A stretch of 64,000 bases of DNA from Plumapathes pennacea (GCA_964036295.1 OZ038463.1:18711069-18775068), one strand, 5' to 3'; positions 22,801-35,416 are shown, numbered from the stretch's first letter. Made by a program: numbers and translations. The notes: generated by a model not told the origin, from the letters alone.

Positions 22801-23852
22801 AACATTGTCAAAAACCTGTAGATCCACAAGTGGATCTGCAACTTTTTGTACAGCATCATTGGCTCTGCTGACATATCAGTATTCCAAATTATCATAGTGT
22901 TGTTATTCATAACCATTGCCTTGGGTCCCTAATAAAAATTCTTTTAAATTTATATTTTGGCAGTGTGCACCGGTCTCCAATTTGTACATTGTAAAACATT
23001 ATTATTGTCATAATATGTCATTTTGCATAACTGTTTGTTTACCACACCTTTGTAGGAGATTCTCGGCATTTTTAACAGCTTCCAGACATCCAAATTGAAC
23101 AGCCAGGTCCTGGACGCTGTAGGATTTCTGTTCACCTAGCACGCACTCCAGAGCCTTGTAAGCATTTGTGTAAGCTTTCTTATTCATCCCCGACAGGCGT
23201 ATCACTGAAGCCTGAGTAAAATTACATCATATGTAAATGAACACTTCTACAAATATTTACCAATATACTGATGTTATGAAAACAGACAGACAATATGGCA
23301 CAGAGGACACTACAGAAAGAACTGTGTTCTTGGCGTCATTCCATTGGTCAGCAATTGTCGCCACTACTGTGTATCCAATTTGTACATTGTAAAACATTAT
23401 TATTGTCATAATATGTCATTTTGCATAACTGTTTCCAGACATTCTCGGCATTTTTAACAGCTTCCAGACATCCAAATTGAACAGCTCAACTCTGTCTTTC
23501 CTTGTGCACAACTCATGTTACAGCACAGAAAATGCATTGAACTGACTTAGAGTATCAAGTCCAAGTATTGAGTTTCTTTGAGGACAGGCGCCATAGTTTA
23601 GGGAACCGTGCGGCACACCTCCGCCCAAAACCATGAGAAAAGCTTACGTACCTTTTCTAGCGGAACGCTACAAGACACAGCAGCCATTTCCAGACAGATG
23701 ATCGATTTCGCCGATCCACTCAAGCTCAACGAGTTGCCAGAGCCGACACAGCGCACTCCCGCCAAGCGACTCAACTCAGCCGCTCTTTTGATAACCTTTG
23801 AATCGGTGATCCCAAGCTTTCTTGACAGAGAACACAGCACCTCATCCTCCAT
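13820..23852 (-). CDS. ORC6: Origin recognition complex subunit 6, complete
   Basis: Six exons on the - strand: 23852-23652, 23211-23048, 22648-22565, 14791-14679, 14552-14484 and 13983-13820, all with GT/AG borders and matching phases, giving 264 aa (human ORC6 is about 252). ORC6 is the smallest subunit of the complex that marks replication origins and loads MCM helicase. Its two cyclin-box-like TFIIB-type folds bind DNA, and its C-terminal motif contacts ORC3. The sequence shows the N-terminal fold start (MEDEVLCSLSRKLGI, VRCVGSG, ICLEMAA), the diagnostic IRLSGMNKKAYTNAYKALEC and DLAVQFGCLEAV, the second fold (IFAASALYAICR, KLVNLLGIKRSMFDKLC), and the C-terminal DYEEWKRRIIEAA. A lysine-rich tail follows (SAKKKKK). 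The start at 23850-23852 is preferred over an ATG eight codons upstream because it matches the usual ORC6 N-terminus. The third intron (14792-22564) is swollen to 7.8 kb by a foldback element and a minisatellite; all coding exons look intact. Confidence 0.93.
15968..16190 (+). pseudogene. Transposon protein fragment, left arm copy
   Basis: About 75 codons reading MDYINRMIVNLGLEVNTMC, then LKYRRRTEVADAGYQ and FDIPNEQLSFLLEQGFG. The FxIPxEQLxxLLxxGF signature resembles the segment ahead of the helix-turn-helix in integrase-core (DDE-type) element proteins that I associate with cnidarian and fish genomes; this is recognition by eye. The frame ends soon after the inverted repeat does, with no catalytic domain, so this is a captured or relic fragment. 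Confidence 0.5.
16371..16593 (-). pseudogene. Transposon protein fragment, right arm copy
   Basis: Identical inverted copy of the 15968 fragment, running the other way and diverging where the loop begins. A second frame on this strand across the loop (ending near 16221, with DLDLLRKYPCITSKVFPS) has no recognised match. Confidence 0.5.
17741..21400. repeat. 3.66-kb minisatellite, 26-bp unit
   Basis: About 140 head-to-tail copies of a unit close to ACCAAGGGGGGACCCTTACT plus AACAAA. Units differ by TACCC or GACCC after the G run and by spacer variants AACAAA, AATGAA, AAAAAT or AATAAA. Variant strings recur in order, notably a CCCTTATTAATAAAACC unit followed by an AATGAAACC unit, near 18395, 18790, 19470, 19858, 20584 and 20920. 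This points to higher-order repeats of about 0.34-0.39 and 0.7 kb. The unit length is not a multiple of three and there is no coding. It lies inside ORC6 intron 3. Confidence 0.97.
21401..22564. other. ORC6 intron 3 remainder
   Basis: Intronic sequence between the minisatellite and ORC6 exon 3. No nested gene or clear repeat was recognised. Confidence 0.5.
23374..23485 (-). pseudogene. Partial duplicate of ORC6 exon 2 border
   Basis: Within ORC6 intron 1, this stretch copies 22976-23103 (end of exon 2 plus the adjoining intron). The copy lacks about 22 bp around the exon 2 donor site, replaced by CCAGAC. Without the donor it cannot act as a full exon. It is nearly identical to its source, so the duplication looks recent. 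Confidence 0.8.
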
Positions 23853-24010
23853 CTTTAATTTTGCGCGGGAGTGCAATATCCCGACGAGCTTTGCGGTCTC
23901 GTCCCAGGGCTGTCCGCGTGAGGTTTCAAACGCAGAGGACCCTGGGAGCGAAAATTAACTCACGTGACAGTTTGTTTGTCCGCCATATTGGACAGCAAGC
24001 GAGGGTAAAA
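23853..24010 (-). promoter_or_regulatory. Putative ORC6 promoter
   Basis: A CACGTGAC E-box (23961-23968) and a YY1-type CCGCCATATTG (23980-23990) lie about 110-140 bp before the ORC6 ATG. There is no TATA box. The assignment rests on position and motifs. Confidence 0.4.
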
Positions 24011-25578
24011 TTCGAGCTCTGAATCAGAATGTGACATCAAACATACGAGGAAACAACTGGTACGTGCATTCGGCGAGGACCATACGAAATGATCAGTTCA
24101 TGGGCTCGTTCCTGACATTTTGGGGTAGGTACTACTTCTTAGTGGAGCAAGTAGTAAAACAACAATGTAATAATATTCATACAGGATGCTGCTTTCCAGG
24201 GAGGTCTGAGACTAAAATATACACAAGTCCTCCCTATGTAACGAGTTACATAGAGGAACAATTGTAGATACAGCAGGATGAAAATCAGAGGAGAGAGGGG
24301 AATTCCGCGGTCCTCAGTCTGCACTTCCTTTTAACGCTGAAAGCAAAGTTACAACTTTTTCATATGGCATGGTACCACTTTCATAACCATGGAAAAACGA
24401 AGTTTAGTTTCCATGGCAAACAGTTTTAACTTAGCACCTCTCGTAATGGAGGAGACGGAAGTGAGTGTACAACATACCACATTTGGATTTTTATTACCAT
24501 GTTGACTGGCATGTTACAATTCAAATGGACGAAGAGAGTGACCGACAAATCGCGGATTGTCAGTCAATTTACAAACCTGTCAACTTATTACTCCTCTATC
24601 TACTGCCACGCCAACGATGCCACGTTTTATGCCCTTTGAGGATGATTTACGGTGAACAGATCCCAAGTGGGATCAGGCAATTTGATATCATACCAGCTGG
24701 TTAATCAATGCAATCATACGGACCGCAAGCACTATGGAGAAATAAATAACGACCTTAGGCTGAAAAACGGAAACTTCCGGATGTCGGTTTAAAGTTGCGC
24801 ATACCGAGTATCGTCCTACGTCCTCCACTTTATTATTCTATGACACTGTTTTTTAAATAAACTAATTTTTTGTCACAATCATGCACAGTACATAGCACAA
24901 AGCATGTTTCACTGCCCGTACAAACGAGTGTCTGTCAATGTAAGTCTCTTTGCTGCGCTTGCTATATAAATGCATTATTATTAATAAAGAAGTTCTCCAC
25001 CCTAGTGGGCCGCTAAAATATCCCTGCGCATGACCGAAGCCGACCCAGAGCACGTGATCACCCTCTCACTTTCATCACATGATCTCCTTTCACTCTTATC
25101 AAGCTGATACTGTCTCTATAGTGAAAAAGAAGTACCGGATGTTTTTATTTTATTTATTTTATTTATCTTTTTTTGTGATAGAGACTATTTATAAAATGGT
25201 TTCTCCAGTGCGTTATTATACTTAACTAAATTCCGTTCAGTCTTCCAACATCTTGGTTCATATCTAAAACTGCATTGTTTTCACCACAGACTAAATAATG
25301 AGCTTGATTTAGCTCAAAACGCACTGATCTTTGAACAGAACAGTTTTGACCAATATTAATGTGCACACCGGTTGTTGGGAATGCATAAAATGTTGACAAA
25401 ATGGCTACGTCATGGACCTTTGAGCGAGAAAGTGTCCTTACTGCTAGCTACAAATTAAACCTGAGTGAGTGCTTTGTTAATCACTCACTCCGCAATAAAT
25501 CAAAAGAGTGATTCACGCCTTGCTCTTTGTTCTCCACTGACTGCATACGTAGTCCTCAGAATGCGGCATTGCCTTTTT
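24011..25578. other. Intergenic between ORC6 and receptor-like gene 1
   Basis: No splice-bounded exon or clear TIR element was found. It contains an AT-rich run of TTTATTTTATTT type near 25,145. Confidence 0.4.
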
Positions 25579-28500
25579 CTAAGTCAGGAGCGTACTTTTC
25601 CGACTTCCGAAAACTATTTCTTGTATGAATACGGCCAGCACGGAGACTAGCAAAATTCCGAGTCCGGACACTTTCTCCCAAGTCAGAACGATCCCTCCAA
25701 TCGAGAAGCCGACTCCGTGGATGAGTCCCTTGAGATACATGACATACGATTTAAAGTTGAACTTTGGTTTCTTCCCCTTTGCGTGTTCGGCGGTGGCTTT
25801 AGAGCCGGCGGTTATCGGCGTCGGCGAAAATGGAACATTCAAATCCTCCGACGGAGCTTCCAAGTCGACCAATCGCATGGCGTTGTAAGGTGAAAGATGA
25901 GCATTGATTGGTGAAACCGAACATGCAGACAACCGTCTCTGATTGGCTAACGATTGGCGTCGGTCTTTTCGTAGGATTAGTCTTTTTCTCTGAAGAGATT
26001 TTAGCAAGTTAGTGCTGGCTATTAACACGCTCCTTGATCGATTTATTCGCAGCTTTTTCAATGTTTCGTGATATTCGTCCATTTCTTCTCCTTCCGATTC
26101 GCTTTCGTCAGATTCCGGGTGCTCACCCCAGCTTCTCACCACCGAAGTGACGTAACTGTGATAGGTCTCTGTCGCCCACGCTGCGAGTGTCAGCGGAACT
26201 ACACTCCAAATCATGGGCACTAACGCAAACCACAAATATATCGCATGGCGATAGAGGAAGAGGAAGTTATAAGCGTTTATGACAAACGACAGGACTGTTG
26301 TAAGCACAAGATTTACCAGCATGAACTGCAAGGCAAATCAGGGAAAATAGTTTTAAAATTTCTATTTTTAATCAATGAAGAAAGTTACAGATAGAAACAG
26401 AGTAAGCGACCTTCAATGGGGACCCTAAATGGACTAATATTAAATGGGATACCACAAGAGCTACCTCTGAATGAAACTGATGACTGATGTCTACAGCAAA
26501 CTGTCACCATGACAACTACAGTACGCCATTGTTTTCTCCACCAATTTTGCCATCGACATCGATATGTCCCGATCATTATATTAACTATCTGTCACCGTTC
26601 ACCGAGTGCAGTGTTTATCCAGTGCACATTTGAGAGTAAAGTTCATTTGAAATCCATGCTGTACTTACCAGGCAGGAGTTTGAAGATCTTCGTATGAACT
26701 GGGAGCGGTGTTCAAACAATTGAACCGCTTCTCTGAAACTGAGGCGAACGTCTTTCTCCTTGAATTCCCCTTCCACACCGTCTGTCGGTCAGAAATCACG
26801 ATGTTTAGAGAGTTGCCATATAGTTTCCCATAAAAACGGTATCAAATGTGGCACGGACTAAAGAAGATCTAAGCCCAGTGGAGAATGGGAAGCCTTTTTT
26901 TTTTTTTTTTTTTTTTTTGCCATCAACACAACTTCCTTGATATGTTTTGGTTTCCAACACAAAAAAACGTAGTAAATCAGCCAAAAAATTAGGTAAGTAG
27001 CATTTTTAGGTCAAAAGAAACTAATCTTATCCTCAAATAAGTCGGATGGAAATAGATTGCTATTCAGCTTTCGACTTTCGGGGCCCCAAAAATGGTGAAA
27101 CCAAAGATTCCGGCGCGCAAAGGACTGTGGTTGATAGGGCTCTTTTAATCCTGGATTAAAGTTTAACTGAGTCTTCATCAACCAGGTCCTGGCACTTCTC
27201 CGCAACTCCGACAAGTTTTCAAGCCATTACCATCCTATGTGTCTACTCACCTCGAAACTCTTTCATGGAACTCCCCGTGACGTACATAAGAAACAGAATG
27301 ATTACAAGGAAGAGGATGTAGCCGTACAACACGTGTAGCAGGCTTATAAGGCGAAACATGTTGAGCAGCACGGACAACCAAAGCTGGTCCAACTGCAACT
27401 GCGTGGCATTGTCGATGAAGTAACAAACGTACTGGCCACACGCCGCCAATACCGCGGCCGAGGGAAGCAACCAGGGTAGCTTCTGTTGTGGATGAACAGT
27501 GATTAGAATATTAAAACGTTTTGTTGAGGAATCTGTGTGAACATTGAAAACAGTGATTAGAATATTAAAATGTTTTGTTGAGGAATCTGTGTGAACATTG
27601 AAAACAGTTATTAGAATATTAAAACGTTTTGTTGAGGAATCTGTGTGAACATTGAAAACAGTGATTAGAATATTAAAATGTTTTGTTGAGGAATCTGTGT
27701 GAACATTGAAAACAGTTATTAGAATATTAAAACGTTTTGTTGAGGAATCTGTGTGAACATTGAAAACAGTGATTAGAATATTAAAACGTTTTGTTGAGGA
27801 ATCTGTGTGAACATTGAAAACAGTGATTAGAATATTTAAACGTTTTGTTGAGGGATCTGTGTGAACATTGAAAACAGTGATTAGAATATTAAAATGTTTT
27901 GTTGAGGAATCTGTGTGAACACTGAAAATTGTGGACAAGCGTGACGTTAGGATATGTCTGTACTCTAGCTCAACATAATACGTGATCGCAGGGTGAGGCA
28001 TATACAGAGCCACTTGCCATGTAAATGCAGGCCAGTTCGCTCATTGCACGGTGCCGCCATCTTAGATTCAAAGCGAGGCTAACCTGGCACGAAATTCGCC
28101 AGACATAACCCAAGAGAGTTTCCTATTGCTCTAAAGTACCAGGGCGTCTTCTGAAGGTACGCACATGTTTCATTTGGGGAGTTACGTGAACAAATTTCCA
28201 AGGTAACTTCCTCAATTATGCCAGGACAGCCTCGTTTTGAAGCTCGTTCCAGTTTCCGTGCAAAGAGTCCATGAATGGAGACAGAACTACAGGCAGAAGT
28301 GGCAGCTCTTATGAGTGATTGAGATCTGCTCTTATGGAAAATATATCTTAGTTTTTGTCCTAGTTTTGACTGCGTTTCCACGACAGGAGAGGAGCCAATA
28401 TGTTCCATAATAACGGTGACAAGTTTGGTGCCAGGCTGATGTTGAGTGTAAATGAAGAATGGAGTGACCAATCAGATCACACGTACTACCTATATCTATA

Positions 28501-31068
28501 AATAATCTTAATGAATTATTGTCTTTGTGTCACTTAATATAAACCGACTTGAGGGAGAGAAAATCTGACTACACCGCTTAGTTTTCTTAAAAAATGGCAA
28601 TGCAACTCAAAAAAAAAAGCACAAAACGACAGATTGTACTCCTTGAGAGCTCTGATTCGTTCGAGTGATCGCACCTTTAGGTATTCATTTGGCAGTTCAA
28701 GGGTTTTCTAGATTGCCAGCTAACTTCACTTTTGGCAATGAAAGGATCAACGCAATTCTCCACGCTGGAAAAGTCAAACCAGTTTAGCAGGGCAGAACCT
28801 TCGAAACATCGCAAAGTGGTAATGACTGGACGTGTTACTCAGCGTGAAATTCCGGATCTTTTCTTCGTGAAGAGCTAATTCTGAAAAGTTAGCTTTACAC
28901 CTGCCTCGGGCCCCGAGGCGAGATTAAAGCAGACTAACCAATACAATTCTCGATGTTTCACATGACCCTAAACCTAATCAGTCGTAAAGCCCGATCACTG
29001 AAATTAGAAAACGTTCCCGGGCGATCCGTTTTGAAAACTGCGGTACATCAGCATGTCCACTTCATGTCAAAAAAAAGAAAGGCGATTGCTTAGTAAACAC
29101 TCTCAGTCAATGTTTGCTAGTAATAGTGTGTTGAAGTTGAGCGGAGCTGATATTATATATCTTTTAAGTTCAATGGCTCAGGCTTAAAAACGTATAAGGG
29201 ACCCTACTTAACTCCTGGTCTGAACTCAATCAAAATCTGCGTAAATTGTTTTAAGGTTCGGGTTAGGGAAATTTTCTCTCTTATTTTTGAAGCAGATCAG
29301 CTGCCAACTGCTCCCTGTCATTATTCTATAGCTGCTTATAGCCTTGATTCAAAGTTAAACGATCCGATCTGAACCGCGAGACGGTAAACATATCTCAACT
29401 TAAAACCTTAGCTTATGGAGGAACGAGTCAGCCAGTCCTATGACAACGCACTACTTAGAATTGTGCGTCGAAGATAATTGCCGTTTTCTTTTTTCAAACC
29501 ATGTTTTTAATTATAATTCATGTTTACTTCGTATACTACGAAATGAATAATTAATCACCGAACACAATTGTCAAAAATATACTCCTTTTTTTTTACCGCG
29601 TCAAATTACTATATCTACTTCAGACGTTTATCCGCCAATTCACGCGCAACATTGGGCAACATTGGGCAACATTTTTGTCATAGAATCTAAAAACGGGATC
29701 TTCGTAAAATGGTCCAGTTTTGAACGTTATCGAGGAAATAGCGTATTTTTAACAACGAAAGATTGGCCAGGTGCATTACGGCCTACCATATAGAGTTCAA
29801 ATAACTCACTAACGTCCTGAGATCCCCGCCGAAATCTTTATTTATAATCTCATTCCTGTGCTATGTAGGGCTCCAGGGAGGTATTTTCCACAACAAGAAC
29901 GCCATGCCGCGATAGAGAACTTATAGATGTTATCATTCAGACAAGCGTTTGCGAGATGTCATGGTTCTCCGATTGATTTTTGTTTACGCTTGCTTTTTTG
30001 ACCCCCTTTTCCTTCAATCGATTTCTAAAGTCAACGAAGTCGCCGCGGTATAACATTTAAATTGCATGTGGTAATGCCTGCTGTTTTACAGAATCCTAAC
30101 ACAGTCACGGGATTCACTTGGAACTGAACGTCGAGTTCGATCTTGGGTCATAAAGTGCATTTTTAGTTGTGTGTGGTCTTGACCAAAATAAGCCGAGAAA
30201 GAGTAATTTTTGCATTTCAAAACGATTTCCTGTATATCGAGACAATTATATCGTGCCGTAAGCCTGCCTTGTTTATACTTCCTGTAAAGCGCCTAGGGAT
30301 AAAACAGATCTCGTATATGAATAATTGATCACAGCATATTTTTTCGAGCTGCGGTTACACTGGAAGAAGGCATAAGATTAAAAAGGAAGTAACCTCACTT
30401 TGCGCTGAGAAACCAATAACTTTTTAAACACGTTTTAGGTGGATTATCCGAGTGAACAGATTTTTCGTTCCCTTCAATAACTACTTTCCTAATCCTACTG
30501 AAAGTCAGCTCACCTTTGTCACTTGTCCGCTTTTCTCCAACGTCTCGCTAAAGTTGCCGTCCATGTATAATATTTCCAGAGCGTCTTCTAACCAGGGAAG
30601 CGTGTGTCTTGTAACGACATAAGTTCCCGAGCAGAAGGAAACGAAAAAGACGCCAATCGATGTCGCCCAAGCCCAGCCGAAAATATGTGCTGCCTCGTAA
30701 AAGTCGAGTGAAAAATGCACCATTAGATTAATAATCCACATGACAAGTCCGAGAGAACTCAGGCACGGGAAGTGTTTGTTTTTGTGGCCGATGAGTGATG
30801 TCATTAGATGCAGTGGCTTTAAGACTCTCTCTAATTGTTCTTGAGCTGTTGGCAGTGTCAGATTTGAAACTCCTTGAATATCTCGGTTGCTAGTTACCAT
30901 TTTTTTCAGGGTTGTCAGCCACTGAATTACGGAGTTAACGCCAGAACCTTCGGTCATGATCCGCGGAGGCTTTGTTTGGTAACTTGAAAGAGAGGCAACG
31001 CACTGGTTATCGACCGACCAGCTGAATATTACTCTTTTGTTTTCTGCCAAGGTGTTTTCATCTGCTCC
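25579..31068 (-). CDS. Multi-pass membrane protein 1, GRL-like 7TM candidate
   Basis: Four exons are supported: 31068-30514, 27482-27251, 26781-26669 and 26325-25579, with GT/AG borders and phases 0, 1, 0, giving about 548 residues plus an unknown first exon. Hydrophobic spans, numbered from the first supported codon, lie near 103-124 and 131-153, about 188-207 and 226-256, then 301-323 and 330-352, and one or two near 500-545. A conserved cytosolic-looking segment (EFKEKDVRLSFREAVQLFEH) precedes span five. A long acidic, serine-rich loop (SWGEHPESDESESEGEE, EYHETLKKL) follows span six. The last block, GFSIGGIVLTWEKVSGLG then LLVSVLAVFIQEIVFG, resembles TM7 of gustatory receptor-like proteins; this is a by-eye resemblance, not a search. 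Such proteins are relatives of insect chemoreceptor channels, with cytosolic N-termini. Alternative: an unrelated multi-pass family. It is a paralogue of the gene at 43,464. Confidence 0.7.
26896..26919. repeat. Poly-T tract
   Basis: A run of about 23 T in the intron between the third and fourth supported exons of receptor-like gene 1. Confidence 0.9.
27495..27930. repeat. 54-bp tandem repeat, about eight copies
   Basis: The unit begins GTGATTAGAATATTAAAACG and ends GTGTGAACATTGAAAACA; copies differ mainly at one C/T and one G/T site. The array starts about a dozen bases from the acceptor of the receptor exon at 27482. Because 54 is a multiple of three, an open frame with an 18-residue period runs through the array into the exon, but this is intronic by comparison with the paralogue. 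On the sense strand each copy contains a TGTTCACACAG acceptor-like site. Confidence 0.95.
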
Positions 31069-33270
31069 CTGAAATAGAGAGGAAGAGGCTTTTTAGCACA
31101 CTTTCAAGTGGCAATCGCATCGCAGTTGTTTTGCGTCAAAGGACTGGAAAGAAAGTGTCAACGTAACCGTGCCATTCAGTTTTTTCAGGTGTTCAAACAG
31201 CAGCTATTGCCGAAGGTGAATATTTTGACGGTCAACCGATAAAAGTTTATGTCCTGAAATATTGTATCAAGTGAGCAAGGCTTTCAATGGCTACCTCCTA
31301 ATAGCACTGGTGTCCGCGCTGTTCTTGAGCTGAGTTCAATTTTTTTTCTTGTGCATATTAGATTTCTTCTTATTATTATTATTATTTTGTATTTATTTTG
31401 AGGGTTTTTAAGAAAAAGAGACTCGAAGCATAGCATCGAAAACCGTAAAATCTGCAGATAAGGTATTTGGAATCAGTGATCGCTAATATACCGTGAAACT
31501 ATAGAATACATGCATGATTTTCGGGTTCTCAGAATGAATTTGCCAGATGGGGATCTTCAACTATATTTGGTTAGTAATTAAAATTAAGGCAATCCATACA
31601 GAATGTCGACTATCGAGTTCGCTGCGGTAAATTCAGTCAAGTGTTGATTTACAGAATCACTTCGCTGTCTAATACTGTTCTGAATTTTGAAGCCGTTCCA
31701 TACGTCTATAAAGTAGTTCTGTCAGACTAGAAATTAAACGGACCAAAAGACTTTAAGTAAATGATAGAAAGAACAGCTACTGTAATTTCCAATCGAAACT
31801 CGTAAAATACATTTCGGTTTCCGGGGAAGAATTTTTCAAATCATATATTTACTTCAGATAGCCGAATTTATATTCCATGATCCGAAAGAGCACGAGCAGT
31901 GTTGCAGACCAACCACGGCATGTGAACTAGTTACAGATCAAGATGTAAACTGGCGCGTTTCTTACCTGATTCAGAAGACTTTGAAAGCGGACGAAATTAA
32001 AGCACTGTGTCCAAACAAAAGCCCTTTACCCGTGCAATTTCTTTCTCTTTTCGCTGAGATGACGCTATCGACTCAGTTTCATCCGACAAGCCTTACAATA
32101 ACGCCGGCGGTTGCATTCGATGTAAGCGGGTACAAAACTGGTGAAATTTGACTCAGTGTAAATTTAGACGTCTCTTCAGAAGGAGATCCTTTATTGATAG
32201 ACTGCCGTTAATTGTCATTTGGCTGTGAAATGCTGCACACGAGGAGGCGGAGCTTTGGTGCTTCGTGGGGGAGAGGGAGGGGAGAGTCGGGGTCTTCGCT
32301 ATAACTCTACTGTAAGGCAGTCGTTACCTTTCCGATGAAATAGCCATATTTCAGCAATTTTTTTTAGCTAAAATCTGTTATGTCCGTGCGTTCCTTACGT
32401 TTTATGAGCGACAGCCCATTTTTTGTGGCGAAGCGGGTATTGCCGACTTCCCACTAGATTAGGCCCTGTACGGATTCGGCGATCTGATTGGCTTTAAAGT
32501 GACTGTAATAAAGTTTTTGTTGTGATGTTTGTTATGCGATAGCCCACATCAATTACAATTTTTCATTAATTCTTGGCACTGTTTTGTGCCTTAATTCCTG
32601 TTCCCTCGTTCACGACAAATCGGCGGCTGTTTCACCTGCCGCTTTTGATTAGCAAAAAAAAGCCTCTTGTTTTTCTCTTCATTGAAACTCCTGACTTCAC
32701 GATCGTTGTTTGACTGTTTGCTGCTCAAGTAGCAATTCTAGTTTAATAGACTCCTTTTTTTTCTCAAGTATGGGTTGTGTCCACCTTACACAAACTCAAC
32801 GTTGTATCTTTGACTTCTATCCATCATAATTTGCGGACTTTCAGTATAACAGTAATGTAAAAGTGCCAGCTTTCGAGTTTTTTTGATAAGAATATCCGTC
32901 ATGTCTAAAACGTTAACGTATCGTTTTCCCAGTATTTTTATCCAAAAAGCGCCCTTTAAACTTGTTTTGATGACTCCCACGTTTTTCCGTGTTTGCACAA
33001 CAGTATCGCGCACGTCAAATTTTGGCACTACCCCATAAAAGCAGAAAAAATTCCTTTTACCATTGTCATCAGTCTCAGATTAGGCGCCGCTTCCTGTATG
33101 GATAATGCATAAAAATAACACTGGTTTTCCAATGTTATTATTTAGATTGGTATACGGGGCCCAGTTTCGACACATTCACATGCCACAACATATTTTGCAC
33201 TTTACAGGGCAGCGAACATTTTGAAATAGAAACGCATAACAGCGGAGGGCCACTGATTAAAGATAATTAA

Positions 33271-33474
33271 CCCTTTCACTCCCAAGCTCAAAATGCAGAT
33301 TCTCCCAGCCTTTTAAGAAGAAAATATATCAATGACGTAGTGAGAATTCATAGTTTAATCAGCTACCATCTGAGCAATCTGTCAAAAGCCAAGTTCTCCT
33401 TACTGTTTGATAAATATTTCTAGTGAGAAACTGAAGGAGAAAATTAAAGTTGATCACTCTTGGGAGTGAAAGGG
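33271..33474. mobile_element. PiggyBac-type MITE with TTAA target
   Basis: The ends CCCTTTCACTCCCAAG and CTTGGGAGTGAAAGGG are perfect inverted copies. TTAA flanks both (33267-33270 and 33475-33478), as in piggyBac transposition. The interior includes ATTCTCCCAGCC and ATATATCAATGACG and is non-coding. Confidence 0.8.
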
Positions 33475-34506
33475 TTAATATGATTTGAAGCCATATCAAA
33501 CACACAGCATTATACAGTGTCATGGAAATCGGGTAATATGTTGAGGAAATTCCTTCTTTTTCTTGGTAATCACTAAGAAATTTGGTTAAACGACTACTTT
33601 CTTACGATGTTCAACCTTGTGTGAAGAATTTTTTTGGCTTACAAAAAGGAATACTACAATATTAAATAATCTTCATGAGCATGGTATAGTCGGGTTGCTG
33701 TCATGGGGTTTGTGTGCTTGTCGAAGTTCTGCAAGTAACGTAATTTATTCTACGTATAGTGTTTGGCATATTTTTTTGCGGGTTATTTGCGATATCGGGG
33801 TAGGAGATTGAACACTCAGTCTTGAGAGACACGATAAACATAGTTTTTTGTAGACATAAATTAAAGGATTTTGGATATCTTTAAGAAATAAAATATGACA
33901 GCACTACACTAAGGAAAACGAGTATAGGAGCCGATCCTCGAGTTTTATCCACTTTCCAAAATATTTTGCATATTATGCCGAAGAGTATAGTTAGCTTTTA
34001 CAAACAAAGTCTGTCGGTAACAATGGGGTTTTAAATATTTCAGTGTATACATGTCAAGTCTAAACACACTTCATTTGCATCATCACCTATATAATGATGA
34101 TCTTATAGATATAAATTGCACTGTAGCGAAAGTAAAACGAAACGAGTAGAAATGTTCTGAATTTCGATCCCATACATGCAAATTGTCTATGTAGTCGTTG
34201 CTGCCAAAGCTGAGAAAGCTTGACCCGTTTACTGCCAAGGGTGCCCTTGACTCAACCAAGAAAATATCCGACTCCTGAACTGTCAAATACAACCTAATTA
34301 TGTGACCATTCAAATTTGAAAACCGCCCGCAATGAGAACATTATGATTATAAAACGTGAGTGTTCAATCCATGCGTACCATGTTCAGCGTGGTTCACAGT
34401 CTTTGTATTTTAAGTTTATATTGTAATTGGCGAATATACTTTGGAGAAAAAAACTTGGCACGAAAAAGGTTAAACGATAGACAAGTTCAACACCAAACGA
34501 AATATC

Positions 34507-34508
<2 letters not shown>

Positions 34509-34538
<30 letters not shown>
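34509..34538. repeat. Poly-T tract
   Basis: A run of about 30 T. Confidence 0.9.
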
Positions 34539-34539
<1 letters not shown>

Positions 34540-35325
34540 TCAACCATATCAATCACCTTTTCTCTTGGGCCTTGATCGACAGAAGTTCCAAAGCTTGTGT
34601 AAACTGATTTTCTTGTGGATGTGTGGTCTCTTGTGGCTATTCTTATTAAATGCCTCTTGCATGCAGCTTTGTTCTCAATGCTACAATCTAAGAACAAATA
34701 ACCACGCACTATTTACCGCCTAGTATAATAGACAGACTATCCGACTGTCAATTTAAGAAACCGCCCCATCTCATTAGATTCGTGTTTTTCTGTTTGAATT
34801 AAACTAAACATTTCAAACAGCCATCATGGACCTGTCTAACACAAATGCGAACACTGCTATATGTACACTTTGAGAGCTTAATTTGAAGTAGTCAGACGTT
34901 TAGACTGTTTAGAAGTTCACGCCGTGTCCAGGTCGAGCAAAGAAGATATTTCACTGCCCAATCGACGAGGGCCGACAATTTAGCCGACTGACTAAATTTG
35001 TGATTCAGACGTTCATGCCGCTGATCTTATGATAAACTAATGTTCAAATTCAGAAAACTTCTTTCGAGCATCTCAGCGAAATTTTTCTGATGTGCTGCAA
35101 AGTTTTATTTGATTCAAAGCCTGCCATGGAGTATTAAGTGTTTTTAGGTTACCTATATATAACATTTCCATAGTCATCACCCTGTCATGGTAAATTTTTA
35201 CAATATATAAACCAAACCTATGAATACGTATACCATCGAGCATTCTTGGCCAGTGAAAATGGAGGCGGATTTATACGCGCGCAGCAATGGAACAAAGAAT
35301 ATTTTTTTCGTTTTGATGTACTTAC

Positions 35326-35416
35326 CAGACCGTTGAGAACAGCGCAGATCTTTGAGGGTTGATGCATCAATTACCGGATTGTCCTTGACAGGAAAAAGTA
35401 TGCATGCCCGTTTCAT
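35326..35416 (-). CDS. Candidate first exon of receptor-like gene 1
   Basis: An ATG-led 30-codon frame (MKRACILFPVKDNPVIDAST, then LKDLRCSQRS) ends in phase 1 at a consensus donor (TCTG|GTAAGT). It would splice in frame to an alternative acceptor in the next exon (GAGCAG|AT at 31061), giving RSDENTLAEN. The intron would be about 4.3 kb. The link is unproven; the exon may belong to another transcript or be chance. Confidence 0.3.

Noticed and set aside
27243-28013. A 256-codon frame with 18-residue repeats on the - strand
   Set aside because: The repeats come from the 54-bp intronic array, whose length is a multiple of three. The paralogous gene has a normal acceptor at the matching point, so only the last 77 codons are exon.
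28079-28471. A 130-codon frame on the - strand
   Set aside because: It lies in a receptor-like gene intron, with no domain, promoter or splice support and no counterpart in the paralogue.
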